Assembly: GCA_002333145.1 (NCBI GenBank)
Contig: DDBN01000069.1
Span: 1 to 59,367, forward strand
DNA length: 59,367 bases
DNA from: Moraxellaceae bacterium UBA2031
GTDB lineage: Bacteria; Pseudomonadota; Gammaproteobacteria; Pseudomonadales; Moraxellaceae
Direction of reading: 5' to 3'
In this document: one piece after another, positions 24,420 through 33,362 of the stretch
How positions within the stretch are numbered: the first letter of the stretch is position 1
How the letters are laid out: every line of letters begins with the position of its first letter
Translations under genes and position numbers: made by a program
Notes under the pieces: model-generated
Database searches by the model: none
Told to the model about the DNA's origin: nothing
What the model saw: only the letters and a program-made list of their open reading frames with translations

Positions 24420-25172
24420 TCAGAAACGATAGCTGAGGGCGGTGACATAGCGAGAGTCATCGTCCTTAATGCCGGTTGGTGCTTCAGTATCGTACTGGTA
24501 CTTGATACCAATCGTGAGATCAAGGTGCTGAGCCAAACCGACCACGAGGGCAGGTTCTACCGAAATAAGATGATCTGAGCTGTCATTCAGGCTTGGCTGG
24601 TAGAGCAGGTTAAACAGTACTCGGGTTTGTGGGTTGAGTTGACGCTTGTAGCTGAGGTAAGTGTTAAGACGCCAGTAGTTGTCATCCAAGCCTGCTTGGT
24701 CTTCCCACTCATGCAGGAGGCCAATGCCGGCGTGGATAGCGCGCTCGTTTTCACTGTAGGCCAAGGTAAATCGGACGCCGGCACCTAGCTGAGTTCGGCT
24801 ATCGAGCAGGCGAAAGTCATCCACTAGGTGATCAACAAAAGCTTCAGCCGCTAGGCCACGCTGAAATTCGTCACGATAATGGGCGTGTACCCAAGTGTTA
24901 TCCTCAATTTCTGTACTGCCTGCCTTGCCACGGCTGTGCTCTGTGACGAGGAACATGCCAGTGTCGCGGGCTTGATAGTGCAGGCGTCCACCCACTGTGT
25001 AGTTTTCGCGTTCGGTATTGCCGCTGCGGCCATCGATAGCGGCGCTGATGCCTCCACTGCCACCCAGCATTGGGGTAGCAAGCTGGTTGCTTTCAATGCT
25101 TTCAAAGGCAGAGGCAGATAGAGGAAGTGCCAGAGCAAGCGCTAGTGCAGGGTAAAAAGAAGAGGCGGTCAT
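24420..25172 (-). CDS. DUF481-like outer-membrane beta-barrel protein
   Basis: A 250-residue protein with a signal peptide (MTASSFYPALALALALPLSASAF) followed by alternating beta-strand segments typical of a small outer-membrane barrel and a C-terminal phenylalanine (ALSYRF). The layout resembles DUF481/YdiY proteins, whose function is unknown. The start at 25172 has a GGGAG ribosome binding site; a frame 18 codons longer has none. Upstream on the same strand are a TATAAT box (25225-25230) and a 14-base palindrome. Confidence 0.75.
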   Translation of the reverse strand: MTASSFYPALALALALPLSASAFESIESNQLATPMLGGSGGISAAIDGRSGNTERENYTVGGRLHYQARDTGMFLVTEHSRGKAGSTEIEDNTWVHAHYRDEFQRGLAAEAFVDHLVDDFRLLDSRTQLGAGVRFTLAYSENERAIHAGIGLLHEWEDQAGLDDNYWRLNTYLSYKRQLNPQTRVLFNLLYQPSLNDSSDHLISVEPALVVGLAQHLDLTIGIKYQYDTEAPTGIKDDDSRYVTALSYRF

Positions 25173-25193
25173 GAGGTCTCCCGAAAAGTTAGT

Positions 25194-25207
25194 GCGAGCA
25201 TGCTCGC
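25194..25207. promoter_or_regulatory. 14-base perfect palindrome before the DUF481 gene
   Basis: GCGAGCATGCTCGC lies between a minus-strand TATAAT (25225-25230) and the start codon of the outer-membrane protein gene. It may be an operator near the transcription start or a hairpin in the 5' leader. No known regulator motif is recognised. Confidence 0.35.
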
Positions 25208-25333
25208 CTTTTGAAATCTGGCGCATTATAAAGAACCCTTTGCTGGTGCGCGGTGGAATTGCGTAACCATCCTGCCTTCTTTTACTGCTACATGGCAGAG
25301 AAGATTGGCAATGCCATGGAGAGCCACTGCTTT

Positions 25334-26083
25334 ATGAATGAATCTGTCCCTCGCTTTTCCCTGACTCCGTGGGTACTCCTTGGTGTGCTGATGCTGGTGC
25401 TCTTTCTGTTGATAAGAGCGCCGGCCAGCCTGTTGCAGCGCGTTGTTCCGACTAATCCAGCGCTGCAGGTCTCGGCGTGGGGGGGCACGATCTGGCGAGG
25501 GCAAGCAGAGTGGGTGCAGCAGGGGGCTAGTGGGTTGCTCTCCTGGCGAATTAAGCCGTGGGGACTATTCTTGGGCCGGGCTATGGCGGATATTCACTCG
25601 GAAGGGGCGGTACCTCTTCACGGAGCAGTGAGCCTAGGCTTGCATCGATTGGAAGTTCGCGGGCTGCAAGGCGAGATGCCCGGAGAGTTGCTCGATATAG
25701 TGCTTCCTCCCGGTTGGAAAATGCCAGGGGCGGTAAAGGCCGCTAATTTTGGCGTAACCAGAGCCGGATGGCACGAGGGTGCTTGGACGGCTGCCGAGGG
25801 TGATCTGGCGTGGGAGGGTGGGGCTTTGCAGTTGCCCCTGAGTGGTCAGCAATTGCAATTAACGCTGCCACCGATGCGTATGACACCCAAGCTAGTGGGG
25901 GATAGCTTGCAGCTGGCCCTGACAGAGGCGGGCAGTGGCTTGGCTCTGGCGGAGGCGACGCTGCTGCCTGATGGACGGGTGGAAACACAGGTGCGGGAGC
26001 GATTATTGCGCTATAGCCCTGCACACCGGAGTAGTGGTGCAGACCCCAACGCCGTGGTAGCCAGCACGCGTGAGGCGAGGTGA
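25334..26083 (+). CDS. gspN: Type II secretion system protein N
   Basis: A 249-residue inner-membrane protein with one N-terminal transmembrane segment (PWVLLGVLMLVLFLLI, about residues 10-25) and a periplasmic beta-rich domain. ISAWGGTIWRG-like text (LQVSAWGGTIWRGQAEWV) and LLSWRIKPWGL are typical of GspN. The role of GspN in secretion is not well defined. The start at 25334 is chosen for its GGAGAG ribosome binding site; ATG at 25316 is an alternative. It precedes gspC and gspD, supporting the call. Confidence 0.82.
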   Translation: MNESVPRFSLTPWVLLGVLMLVLFLLIRAPASLLQRVVPTNPALQVSAWGGTIWRGQAEWVQQGASGLLSWRIKPWGLFLGRAMADIHSEGAVPLHGAVSLGLHRLEVRGLQGEMPGELLDIVLPPGWKMPGAVKAANFGVTRAGWHEGAWTAAEGDLAWEGGALQLPLSGQQLQLTLPPMRMTPKLVGDSLQLALTEAGSGLALAEATLLPDGRVETQVRERLLRYSPAHRSSGADPNAVVASTREAR

Positions 26084-26212
26084 TTGTTTGAACAGACAGA
26101 TCATCAACGCAAATTTCCGCTTTATCACGTCGTGCTGTGGCATTATTTGCACAAGTGATTTCGGCATGGCCGGAACAGTATTCAAAGAACGGGCGTACGA
26201 ACGCTCGCGCAG

Positions 26213-27079
26213 GTGACAGAACAAGTGGCAGCATTATTGGGGCAGGAAGGCAGTGCCGAGCGGATGCTGATCATTACAGGCAGAGTCCTCTGCCTGTTGG
26301 CGGTGCTATGGATGGCGTGGGCAGTGTCTGGCATGGCCTGGCTTGCCAGCGGGCATGATGGCTCTCGCTTGTCGGGCGTGGCCCCCTCCGTTTCGGTGCG
26401 ATCTGTCGCGGCTCCAGTGGACTTGATGAAACTGTCATCACTCAATCTTTTCGGGCAGGCATCCGTGTTGCCATCTGGAGTGGCCGCGGAAAATGCGCCT
26501 GATACAAGCTTGCAGCTGCGGTTAGCAGGGGTCTTTGTAAGCACAGACCCTAATCGATCCAGTGCGATTGTAGCGGAGCAGAGCCAGCCAACGGGTAAGC
26601 TGTATCGCCTGAATGAAAGCCTGCCGGGTGGAGCGACGTTGGAGTCTGTATTTGAGGATCGGATCTTGATACGTCGTGGTGCGGGAAATCCTGAGGTGCT
26701 GCGTTTTGAGAAAACAGGCCTGTTGGATGGCGCTCCGTCTTCAAGCCCCGCCTCGACGCTGATGGTAGGGGGCGTGCCAAGCGTGCGAGCCCTCCTGGGG
26801 AGTGCTGCTGATGCCATGCACCGGTCATCTTCTGATTTTTTGAAGGAGATGGGCTTGCGCGCCAGTGGCAGCGGCTATGAAGTAAGCAGCGATACGCCAG
26901 AGCAAATTCGGGCGGGGGCTGGCTTGCAGCCGGGGGATAAAATATTAAGTGTAAATGGGCAGCAACTCGGTAATCTGCAGGCAGATATGCAGATTCTGGA
27001 ATCGCTGAAGAATGGGGGAACGGCGCGCGTGGAAATTCAGCGCGGAGCCCAGATCGTAACGATTGAACGAAAGTTCTGA
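26213..27079 (+). CDS. gspC: Type II secretion system protein C
   Basis: A 288-residue bitopic inner-membrane protein: short cytoplasmic tail, TM segment (about 19-46), homology region (LNLFGQA through ILIRRG, about 77-165) that binds the secretin N0 domain, and a C-terminal PDZ-like domain (about 205-288; GLQPGDKILSVNGQQLGNL). GspC connects the inner-membrane platform with GspD. The GTG start at 26213 lacks a clear ribosome binding site. An ATG at 26264 is possible but would leave almost no cytoplasmic tail. Confidence 0.9.
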   Translation: MTEQVAALLGQEGSAERMLIITGRVLCLLAVLWMAWAVSGMAWLASGHDGSRLSGVAPSVSVRSVAAPVDLMKLSSLNLFGQASVLPSGVAAENAPDTSLQLRLAGVFVSTDPNRSSAIVAEQSQPTGKLYRLNESLPGGATLESVFEDRILIRRGAGNPEVLRFEKTGLLDGAPSSSPASTLMVGGVPSVRALLGSAADAMHRSSSDFLKEMGLRASGSGYEVSSDTPEQIRAGAGLQPGDKILSVNGQQLGNLQADMQILESLKNGGTARVEIQRGAQIVTIERKF

Positions 27080-27093
27080 AGAAGATAAAAAAG

Positions 27094-29079
27094 ATGATGC
27101 GTGCTGTTCTGAAACCATTAGCAACCATAAGCCTTTTATTGGCACTCAGCATGCCAGCTCATGCTGCCAAGACATGGAAGGTTAATCTTAAGGATGCCGA
27201 TATTTCTGCCTTGGTAACAGAGGTGGCAGAAATTACTGGCAAGAATTTTGTGGTGGACCCGCGCGTGAAGGGATCCATTACGGTCATTTCCAGCAAGGCT
27301 ATGACAGCTCCCGAGGTGTACGAGCTCTTTCTTAGCGTGCTGGGGGTAAATGGATTTGCAGCAGTGCAGAGCGGAAGTACTGTCAAACTGGTACCGGATG
27401 TTAATGCCAAGCAGTTTGCGGTGCGAGTAGATCAGAAAGGCACCGCACGCGGCGAGGAGTTGGTCACGCGCGTCATCATGCTGGATAACACCAGTGCCGT
27501 TGAGCTGGTGCCAGTGTTGCGTCCAATGATGCCCCAGTTTGCGCACCTGGCCGCTGTGCAGGGTGCCAATGCATTGGTCATTTCGGATCGAGCCAATAAT
27601 ATTGAGGTGCTTACCTCGATCATCCGGCAGCTCGATGTCACTGATGGTGATGAAGTAGAAGTCATTCTGCTTAAGGAAACGCGAGTAGATGACATGCTAA
27701 CCATGCTGGAAAGTTTGACCAGTGTGGGAGGTGTGGCGGCCAAAGACAGCAAAACAATCAGCCGCGTGCGAGTTGTCGCAGACACGCGCGGTAATCGTTT
27801 GCTGCTCAAGGGTGATGCCGGGTCTCGTAAAAGTTTGCGTGAGCTGATCACTACTCTGGATGTCAGTTCGTCGGATCGTCTGGGGGGCGGAGTGCAAGTG
27901 TTTCGTTTGAAGCACGCAGTAGCCAAGCAGGTAGCCGAAGTGCTGAAGGGTTTAGTGTCTGGTGAGACAGGGCGACCTGCCGACGGCAAGGCTGCTACGA
28001 CGGCGGTATCAGCAGGCGGTGTTAGCGTGATTGCGGATGAGTCCCTAAATGCGCTGGTTGTCAAAGCAGATCCGGGATTGATGAAGGAAGTTGCCAGCGT
28101 CATCGATCAACTCGATCAGCGCCGTTCACAAGTACTGATTCAGGCTGCCATCGTAGAGGTGTCTGGTGATAATGCAGCGCAACTTGGCGTGCAGTGGGCC
28201 GGAGGGGACCCTTCTAAGGGAGTAGGCCTGATCAATTTCTCTACTGCCGGATCCAGCATTGCTAATCTGGCGATTGCTGCGGGCGCAAAAAATCCTGCGC
28301 TTGCCAATATCAGTAATGGCGCCACCATTGGTCTGGGCAAGGAAGAAATAAACTCGAACGGCGACAAGACTTTTTACGGAGCGATCATTCAGGCGCTGGC
28401 AACGGTGAGTAACGCTAATCTGCTCTCTACGCCCAGTATCATGACGCTGGATAATCAGGAAGCGAAAATTGTTGTTGGCCAAAACGTGCCATTTATTACG
28501 GGCTCAACCTCTACAACATCGTCTGGAACAACGAATCCGTTTACCACCATTGAGCGTCAGGACGTTGGCATCACGCTCAAGGTAATCCCACATATTGGCG
28601 AGGGTGGCACGGTTCGACTGGAAGTGGAGCAGGAAGTTTCCGCGGTAGTGCCAAGTGCCGAAGGCATTAACTCAGCAGATTTGATTACTAACAAACGTTC
28701 CATCAAGACGACAATTCTGGCTGACGATGCGCAGACCATCGTGCTGGGTGGGTTGATTCAGGATGATGTGAAAAAAACTGTTAGCAAAGTGCCATTGTTG
28801 GGAGATATTCCTCTAATTGGCCACTTGTTTCGGGCAACCAGCAACAGCAAAACGAAACGTAATCTTCTGGTATTTTTGCGGCCAACCTTGCTAAAAGATT
28901 CAGCGAGTGCGGCAGCGCTTAGTCAGCGTCATTATGACAGTATTCGTACGTTGCAATTCAACGTGAGCAAGAGTGGTAAGGTCAGTCGTCTCCCTGAGAA
29001 TATCGATGCGGTGTATCAGGGATATCAGCCGATCGTAGCGACAGATACAGAGCAGGCTCCGGAGCCTGTACAGAACTGA
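27094..29079 (+). CDS. gspD: Type II secretion system secretin
   Basis: A 661-residue protein: signal peptide (about 1-24, cleavage near AHA-AKTW), N0 domain (KTWKVNLKDADISALVTEVA), N1-N3 repeats and the secretin channel domain with the gate motif VGQNVPFITGS and the late signature VPLLGDIPLIGHLF. It forms the outer-membrane pore for folded exoproteins. The tail after LRPTLL (about 60 residues) may hold a pilotin-binding region. It follows gspC by 14 bases. No other gsp genes are nearby. Confidence 0.95.
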   Translation: MMRAVLKPLATISLLLALSMPAHAAKTWKVNLKDADISALVTEVAEITGKNFVVDPRVKGSITVISSKAMTAPEVYELFLSVLGVNGFAAVQSGSTVKLVPDVNAKQFAVRVDQKGTARGEELVTRVIMLDNTSAVELVPVLRPMMPQFAHLAAVQGANALVISDRANNIEVLTSIIRQLDVTDGDEVEVILLKETRVDDMLTMLESLTSVGGVAAKDSKTISRVRVVADTRGNRLLLKGDAGSRKSLRELITTLDVSSSDRLGGGVQVFRLKHAVAKQVAEVLKGLVSGETGRPADGKAATTAVSAGGVSVIADESLNALVVKADPGLMKEVASVIDQLDQRRSQVLIQAAIVEVSGDNAAQLGVQWAGGDPSKGVGLINFSTAGSSIANLAIAAGAKNPALANISNGATIGLGKEEINSNGDKTFYGAIIQALATVSNANLLSTPSIMTLDNQEAKIVVGQNVPFITGSTSTTSSGTTNPFTTIERQDVGITLKVIPHIGEGGTVRLEVEQEVSAVVPSAEGINSADLITNKRSIKTTILADDAQTIVLGGLIQDDVKKTVSKVPLLGDIPLIGHLFRATSNSKTKRNLLVFLRPTLLKDSASAAALSQRHYDSIRTLQFNVSKSGKVSRLPENIDAVYQGYQPIVATDTEQAPEPVQN

Positions 29080-29099
29080 TCAACGGAAGGTTTCTCGTC

Positions 29100-30023
29100 A
29101 TGTTCAAACTGCAATTTGTGGATAATCGGCAGCCGGCTATGTGGCTGGTGGATCAGCGTCTGACCATCGGTCGTGATAAAGCTAATGGACTGGCAATTGA
29201 TGATGAGGGCTTGAGTCTGCATCATGCTGAGTTGCGACAGGAAGATGGCAAGCTATTTGTGTGGGACGCCGGCAGTGTCAATGGCACATTCCTCAATGGT
29301 GAGAAAGTGGCGCAGAAGGCAGAGGTTAAAGCAGGTGATGTCCTGCGCTTTCATCTGATCGAAATTCTGATTACAGATCCTGCTAAGGGTGCTGCACAGC
29401 CGTTGCCGGCAGCGATTAAACGAGATATTGAAAAGCCGGTATTGCCGCAATGGCAACTTAAAGCCATGACCGGAGCAATTTCCGGCAAAATGTTTTTGAT
29501 GGATGGCACGACAGTGCTGGGGCGTGATCCCGGTTGCGATATCGTCATTACCGGTACGCATGTATCACGTCGGCACGCGGAGATATCCATTCGCAGTGGT
29601 CAATTGTGGATGAAGGACTTGGGATCATCCAATGGTTCGTTCCTGAATGGCAAACGTATCGAGGAGTCAGCGCTAGCGCACGGCGACGAGGTAAAATTTG
29701 ATGCGGTGGTGTTCAAGATTATCGGGCCTTCTCAGCCGGTCGATAGCTTTGATGAGGCGGATATGACGCAGTTCCGTCCGGCGATTGCGCCTGTAGTGGC
29801 ACCTAAGCCTGCTCCAGTTCCAGCTCCTATCGCAGCAGTTCCGCGACCAGCGCCTGTGGCTACGCCTGAACCTGTGGTCAAGTCAGCTCCAACTCCAGCC
29901 CCTGTTTCTGCCCCGCCGACGTTGACACCGGTTGCGCCGGCTTCAGGCCCAGGTTTGGGGCCTGTAGTATTGTTAGTGTTAGCAGTACTGGTCGGAGTGG
30001 CAGCGTACTTTGTGTTTAGCTGA
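29100..30023 (+). CDS. Membrane-anchored protein with two FHA domains
   Basis: A 307-residue protein. FHA domain 1 spans about 1-95 (TIGRDKANGLAIDDEGLSLHH, SVNGTFLNG) and FHA domain 2 about 118-212 (VLGRDPGCDIVI, HVSRRHAEIS, SSNGSFLNG). Both keep the GR, SxxH/SRRH and NG residues needed to bind phosphothreonine. A Pro/Ala-rich linker (about 225-283) leads to a single C-terminal TM segment, so the FHA domains face the cytoplasm. It starts 21 bases after gspD and ends at a terminator, so it is probably the last gene of the gspN-C-D unit. Confidence 0.9.
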   Translation: MFKLQFVDNRQPAMWLVDQRLTIGRDKANGLAIDDEGLSLHHAELRQEDGKLFVWDAGSVNGTFLNGEKVAQKAEVKAGDVLRFHLIEILITDPAKGAAQPLPAAIKRDIEKPVLPQWQLKAMTGAISGKMFLMDGTTVLGRDPGCDIVITGTHVSRRHAEISIRSGQLWMKDLGSSNGSFLNGKRIEESALAHGDEVKFDAVVFKIIGPSQPVDSFDEADMTQFRPAIAPVVAPKPAPVPAPIAAVPRPAPVATPEPVVKSAPTPAPVSAPPTLTPVAPASGPGLGPVVLLVLAVLVGVAAYFVFS

Positions 30024-30036
30024 GTTAATCTCTGCT

Positions 30037-30073
30037 AAATATAAACGGGGCCTTTGTGGCCCCGTTTATATTT
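30037..30073. terminator. Bidirectional terminator between the FHA gene and the ABC1 kinase gene
   Basis: A 16-base perfect stem, AAATATAAACGGGGCC (30037-30052) and its complement (30058-30073), with a TTTGT loop. AT-rich ends on both sides suit termination in both directions. Confidence 0.88.
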
Positions 30074-30080
30074 CAGCGTA

Positions 30081-31418
30081 TCAGTTGCCCGATTTAGGTT
30101 CGATGTTGCGTATCAGTGCATCACGGAAGGCCGTATTTACACCAAGTTCTTTCATGGTCCAGTAATGCCCGCCAATTGCTCGGTTGACCAGCATGGTGTC
30201 AGCAGATGGCTGGAATGCATCCCAGTAAGACAGTGACTTTCGAGCGCGCGTTACCACTTCTTCATGCAAACGCGATCCGCCAAAATCATAAGGCTGTTCA
30301 GAGAATGCCTTCATGATGAGATGAGTCCATGGCTCATAGAAGTCAGGGGTAATGTGCGGCGCATTATTGGTATTACGCACACCCATTTCGATAAGGGCTT
30401 TTTCTAGGGCATGAAAATCCTTAGCAATCGAGGCGCTGGTGGTTTTTCGGAATGATTCAACGATCTCCGGTTTAATTTTCTTGATGCAGCCATAGTCATA
30501 AATAACCATGGAGCCATCTGGGCGGAAGGCAAAGTTGCCCGGGTGCGGATCGCAATGCACTGCATGCAGCTCAAAAATCTGAGCGCCGATGGCATCGAAT
30601 AAGCGATGTCCCAATTCATTCACGACATCTTGCGTATAGCGAGGGGCGGATACCTTGCTGATATGGTCTCCGGGCTCATACGCCATTGTGAGTACGCGTT
30701 TACTGGTATAGCGCTCGAAGACGCGTGGCACGATAATTTTTGGATCGCTTGCATGGAATGCTGAAAACACGCGAATGTTTTCAGCTTCCTGTTCGTAATC
30801 AAGCTCGTCATGCAGGCTGCGACGAATTTCGCCAAATACTTCATCCAGCATGGCTTTGTCGACGCGCAGAACGCCAGCGAGTTTAAGGGCTAAGCGCAGG
30901 TGCTTGAGGTCAGACTCAACGCAAGTGTCCACGCCGGGATACTGAACCTTGACGACGACATCATCGCCCTCCAGTGTTCGTGCTCGATGGACTTGCCCGA
31001 TAGATGCCGCTGCGAACGGTTTGCTGTCAATTTCTGCAAAAATTTCAGCTGCAGGCTTTCCTAATTCACGCATGATCTGTTGTTCGATCACACCGAATGG
31101 CATAGGTGGGGATTCTTGCTGGAGCTTCACTAGGGCGTCGGCAATTTCCTTGGGGAAAACATCTTTGAACTGCGAAGCAATTTGACCGACCTTCATTACA
31201 GCGCCTTTCATCTCTCCAAGCGTGTTGGCAATTTGCTCGCCGACTTGCATGAATAATTGCTCTCGCTCTTTCAGGCGCTCCTCTTCGGTGAGTGTCCCTA
31301 TCATTCCTTTGACTCGATTTTTGGCAAAGTTGCCTGCAATAGAGGCAGACATACCCGCCAATTTCATAAAGCGTTTGCCTGGCGTAGTGGCGCCAAAGCG
31401 TTTGGAGTCGTCGGACAT
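30081..31418 (-). CDS. ABC1/UbiB-family atypical kinase (AarF-like)
   Basis: A 445-residue protein of the ABC1/ADCK/UbiB family. Diagnostic motifs are the KxGQ motif (MKVGQIASQF, about 75-84), the alanine-rich loop AAASIGQVH, the catalytic loop HCDPHPGNFAF and IYDYGCIKK in place of the DFG motif. Family members support ubiquinone biosynthesis or lipid-quinone handling. It does not sit with ubiE/ubiJ, so it may be a paralogue of UbiB. Start at 31418 (MSDDSKRFGATTPGKR) with an AGAGA ribosome binding site; a 40-codon upstream frame is not conserved. Confidence 0.88.
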   Translation of the reverse strand: MSDDSKRFGATTPGKRFMKLAGMSASIAGNFAKNRVKGMIGTLTEEERLKEREQLFMQVGEQIANTLGEMKGAVMKVGQIASQFKDVFPKEIADALVKLQQESPPMPFGVIEQQIMRELGKPAAEIFAEIDSKPFAAASIGQVHRARTLEGDDVVVKVQYPGVDTCVESDLKHLRLALKLAGVLRVDKAMLDEVFGEIRRSLHDELDYEQEAENIRVFSAFHASDPKIIVPRVFERYTSKRVLTMAYEPGDHISKVSAPRYTQDVVNELGHRLFDAIGAQIFELHAVHCDPHPGNFAFRPDGSMVIYDYGCIKKIKPEIVESFRKTTSASIAKDFHALEKALIEMGVRNTNNAPHITPDFYEPWTHLIMKAFSEQPYDFGGSRLHEEVVTRARKSLSYWDAFQPSADTMLVNRAIGGHYWTMKELGVNTAFRDALIRNIEPKSGN

Positions 31419-31608
31419 GATGGTCTCTGTTGGATTTGCCGTGACAAGTTTTCGTAGCCTCCTTGAGTGTCGGTCTGTTGGTGCGGTAGGGCAAGCGCTG
31501 TATGACGATCGCTCCATGAGGGCGACGTATAAAATCATACAAATTAGCCGCTATGGAGGACTACTGGTATTGTTTTTTATTCGGTCCTACTATTGCCCAA
31601 GTGTATTG

Positions 31609-31631
31609 ATTGTTCCTTATATGGCAACAAT
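31609..31631 (+). promoter_or_regulatory. LysR-type operator (T-N11-A)
   Basis: ATTGTT (31609-31614), 11 bases, AACAAT (31626-31631): a perfect 6-base inverted repeat with the T-N11-A spacing of LysR-type regulator sites, ending 8 bases before the LysR start codon. A second pair, TTGCC at about 31593 and GGCAA at 31623, overlaps it. It fits negative autoregulation. Confidence 0.55.
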
Positions 31632-31639
31632 GAGGGTGT

Positions 31640-32551
31640 ATGGATCTGAATGATGTGGCCGTGTTTGAGCGCGTGGTGGTAGAGGGGAGCCTGACAGGGG
31701 CGGCGGCTCGTCTGGGGCAGACGAAGTCGTCTGTCAGTCGCTCTTTAGCGCGCTTGGAAGAGAGTCTGGGCGTACGCTTGCTGCAGCGCACCACACGCAA
31801 GTTGAATCTCACCGAGGCGGGGCAGGTGTTTTTTGATCGAACCCGTCGAGTGTTGGGAGAGTTGCGTGAAGCAGAGCGTGCCGTGACGCAGCTTCAGGAG
31901 AGCCCGCGCGGTCATTTGCGTATCACCATGCCTGTGGAGCTTGGCATGCAGTTCATGGGCCGGGTAGTAGCTGAGTTCATGCAGCAGCATCCAGAGGTGA
32001 CGATTGAAGCTGAGCTGTCCGGAAGAGTGGTTAATTTGGTCGAGGAAGGCTTCGATCTGGCCTTCCGTATTGGTGAGCTCCCGGACTCATCACTGGTGGC
32101 TCGAAAGTTGGGTAATCTGAACGGATATTTTTACGCGAGTCCTGCCTATCTAGGGCGCTTTGGGGTGCCAAAGAAGCCAGAGGACTTGGCTGCACATGAT
32201 GTCATCTTGTTTATGCAGCCAAAGGAAAATAGTGTGCAGTTGATGCGTCAGGGCAAGAGCGGTAAGTACGAGCCATCCTGCCAGCTTACTTTGCACGGGC
32301 GGCTAACAGTAAACAATATCGGAATGGCATGTGATGCAGCAGTTGCCGGTATTGGTATTGCTTTAATGCCAAAATTTCTGAGTGCCAACGTGGTAAGTGC
32401 AGGGCAATTGATGCCTGTTTTACCTGATTACGTGGTGCTTCATGGGGGGCTTTATGTCATGTACCCCAGTCGGGATCATGTCCCGACAGCACTGCGTACT
32501 TTTATTGATTTTGTGACTGTACGGGTCAGGGAGCATCCGTGGTTCGAGTAA
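31640..32551 (+). CDS. LysR family transcriptional regulator
   Basis: A 303-residue protein with an N-terminal winged helix-turn-helix (DVAVFERVVVEGSLTGAAARLGQTKSSVSRSLARLEESLG, about residues 4-43) and a C-terminal LysR substrate-binding domain (RGHLRITMPVELG onward, about 88-295). It resembles the CrgA/AaeR/DmlR type. It is divergent from the ABC1 kinase gene and overlaps the next gene, a YoaK-like membrane protein, which may be its target. The effector is unknown. Confidence 0.92.
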   Translation: MDLNDVAVFERVVVEGSLTGAAARLGQTKSSVSRSLARLEESLGVRLLQRTTRKLNLTEAGQVFFDRTRRVLGELREAERAVTQLQESPRGHLRITMPVELGMQFMGRVVAEFMQQHPEVTIEAELSGRVVNLVEEGFDLAFRIGELPDSSLVARKLGNLNGYFYASPAYLGRFGVPKKPEDLAAHDVILFMQPKENSVQLMRQGKSGKYEPSCQLTLHGRLTVNNIGMACDAAVAGIGIALMPKFLSANVVSAGQLMPVLPDYVVLHGGLYVMYPSRDHVPTALRTFIDFVTVRVREHPWFE

Positions 32552-33303
32552 TGAGATATTTTCGAGCGCTCACAGCCGCTGATCGTAGCCTGCACGCCAA
32601 TCGGCATCTGGGCCGTTTGCTGGCGTTTGTGGCGGGTGCGGCGAATGCGGGGGGATTTCTCGCCGTGCAGCAGTACACGTCACACATGACCGGCATTGTA
32701 TCGGAGATGGCGGATAATATTGCCCTTGGCCACTTTATGCTGGCTCTGGCGGGCGGAGTGGCGCTGATCGTTTTTGTGACGGGGGCAATTGTATGCGCAT
32801 ATATGGTGAACTGGGCGCGTGCAGCAGGGTTGCACAGTGTTTATGCTTTGCCATTAATGGCAGAGTCATTATTGCTTATAGTGTTTGGTTTATTGGGCGC
32901 TAGTGCTCAGACTGATGCATCGGCTTTTGTTCCGGTAACAGTGCTACTGCTGTGTTTTATGATGGGATTGCAGAATGCGATCATCACCAAAATTTCACGA
33001 GCAGAAATCCGAACAACGCATGTCACCGGGCTGGTGACTGATATTGGGATTGCTATCGGTCGATTGCTACACGCGAAGCAGCAGCCGGCAGTTCATCCGG
33101 AGGAGGAGCTAGCGGCCTTGCGTCGCAGACTAAGCCTGCATGTATCGCTGGTGCTGCATTTTTTTGTTGGGGGCGTACTGGGGGCGCTTGGCTACAAGCA
33201 TGTGGGTTTTTTTGTATCCATTCCGCTGGCGGGTGTCTTACTTATGGTGTCGGTTTTCCCCGTGCTCGATGATATTCGTGACTATATAAAGGGCAGGGAA
33301 TGA
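32551..33303 (+). CDS. YoaK-like (DUF1275) membrane protein
   Basis: A 250-residue protein with about six transmembrane segments. GRLLAFVAGAANAGGFLAVQQYTSHMTGIVSEMADNIALG is the typical N-terminal half of DUF1275, and MMGLQNAIITKIS... RTTHVTGLVTDIGI is its second signature. Function of the family is unknown. The start is the ATG of TAATG shared with the LysR stop codon, suggesting coupled translation. A GTG 12 bases upstream is an alternative. A bidirectional terminator follows. Confidence 0.87.
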   Translation: MRYFRALTAADRSLHANRHLGRLLAFVAGAANAGGFLAVQQYTSHMTGIVSEMADNIALGHFMLALAGGVALIVFVTGAIVCAYMVNWARAAGLHSVYALPLMAESLLLIVFGLLGASAQTDASAFVPVTVLLLCFMMGLQNAIITKISRAEIRTTHVTGLVTDIGIAIGRLLHAKQQPAVHPEEELAALRRRLSLHVSLVLHFFVGGVLGALGYKHVGFFVSIPLAGVLLMVSVFPVLDDIRDYIKGRE

Positions 33304-33313
33304 CGCCACTTTA

Positions 33314-33356
33314 CTGCATTAAAAAAGCCTGCGCTACGCAGGCATTTTTAATGCAG
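33314..33356. terminator. Bidirectional terminator between the YoaK-like gene and purK
   Basis: GCCTGCG-CTA-CGCAGGC (33327-33343) inside an outer stem CTGCATTAAAAA / TTTTTAATGCAG (33314-33325 with 33345-33356). A and T runs on both sides suit both convergent genes. Confidence 0.88.
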
Positions 33357-33362
33357 AAACAA

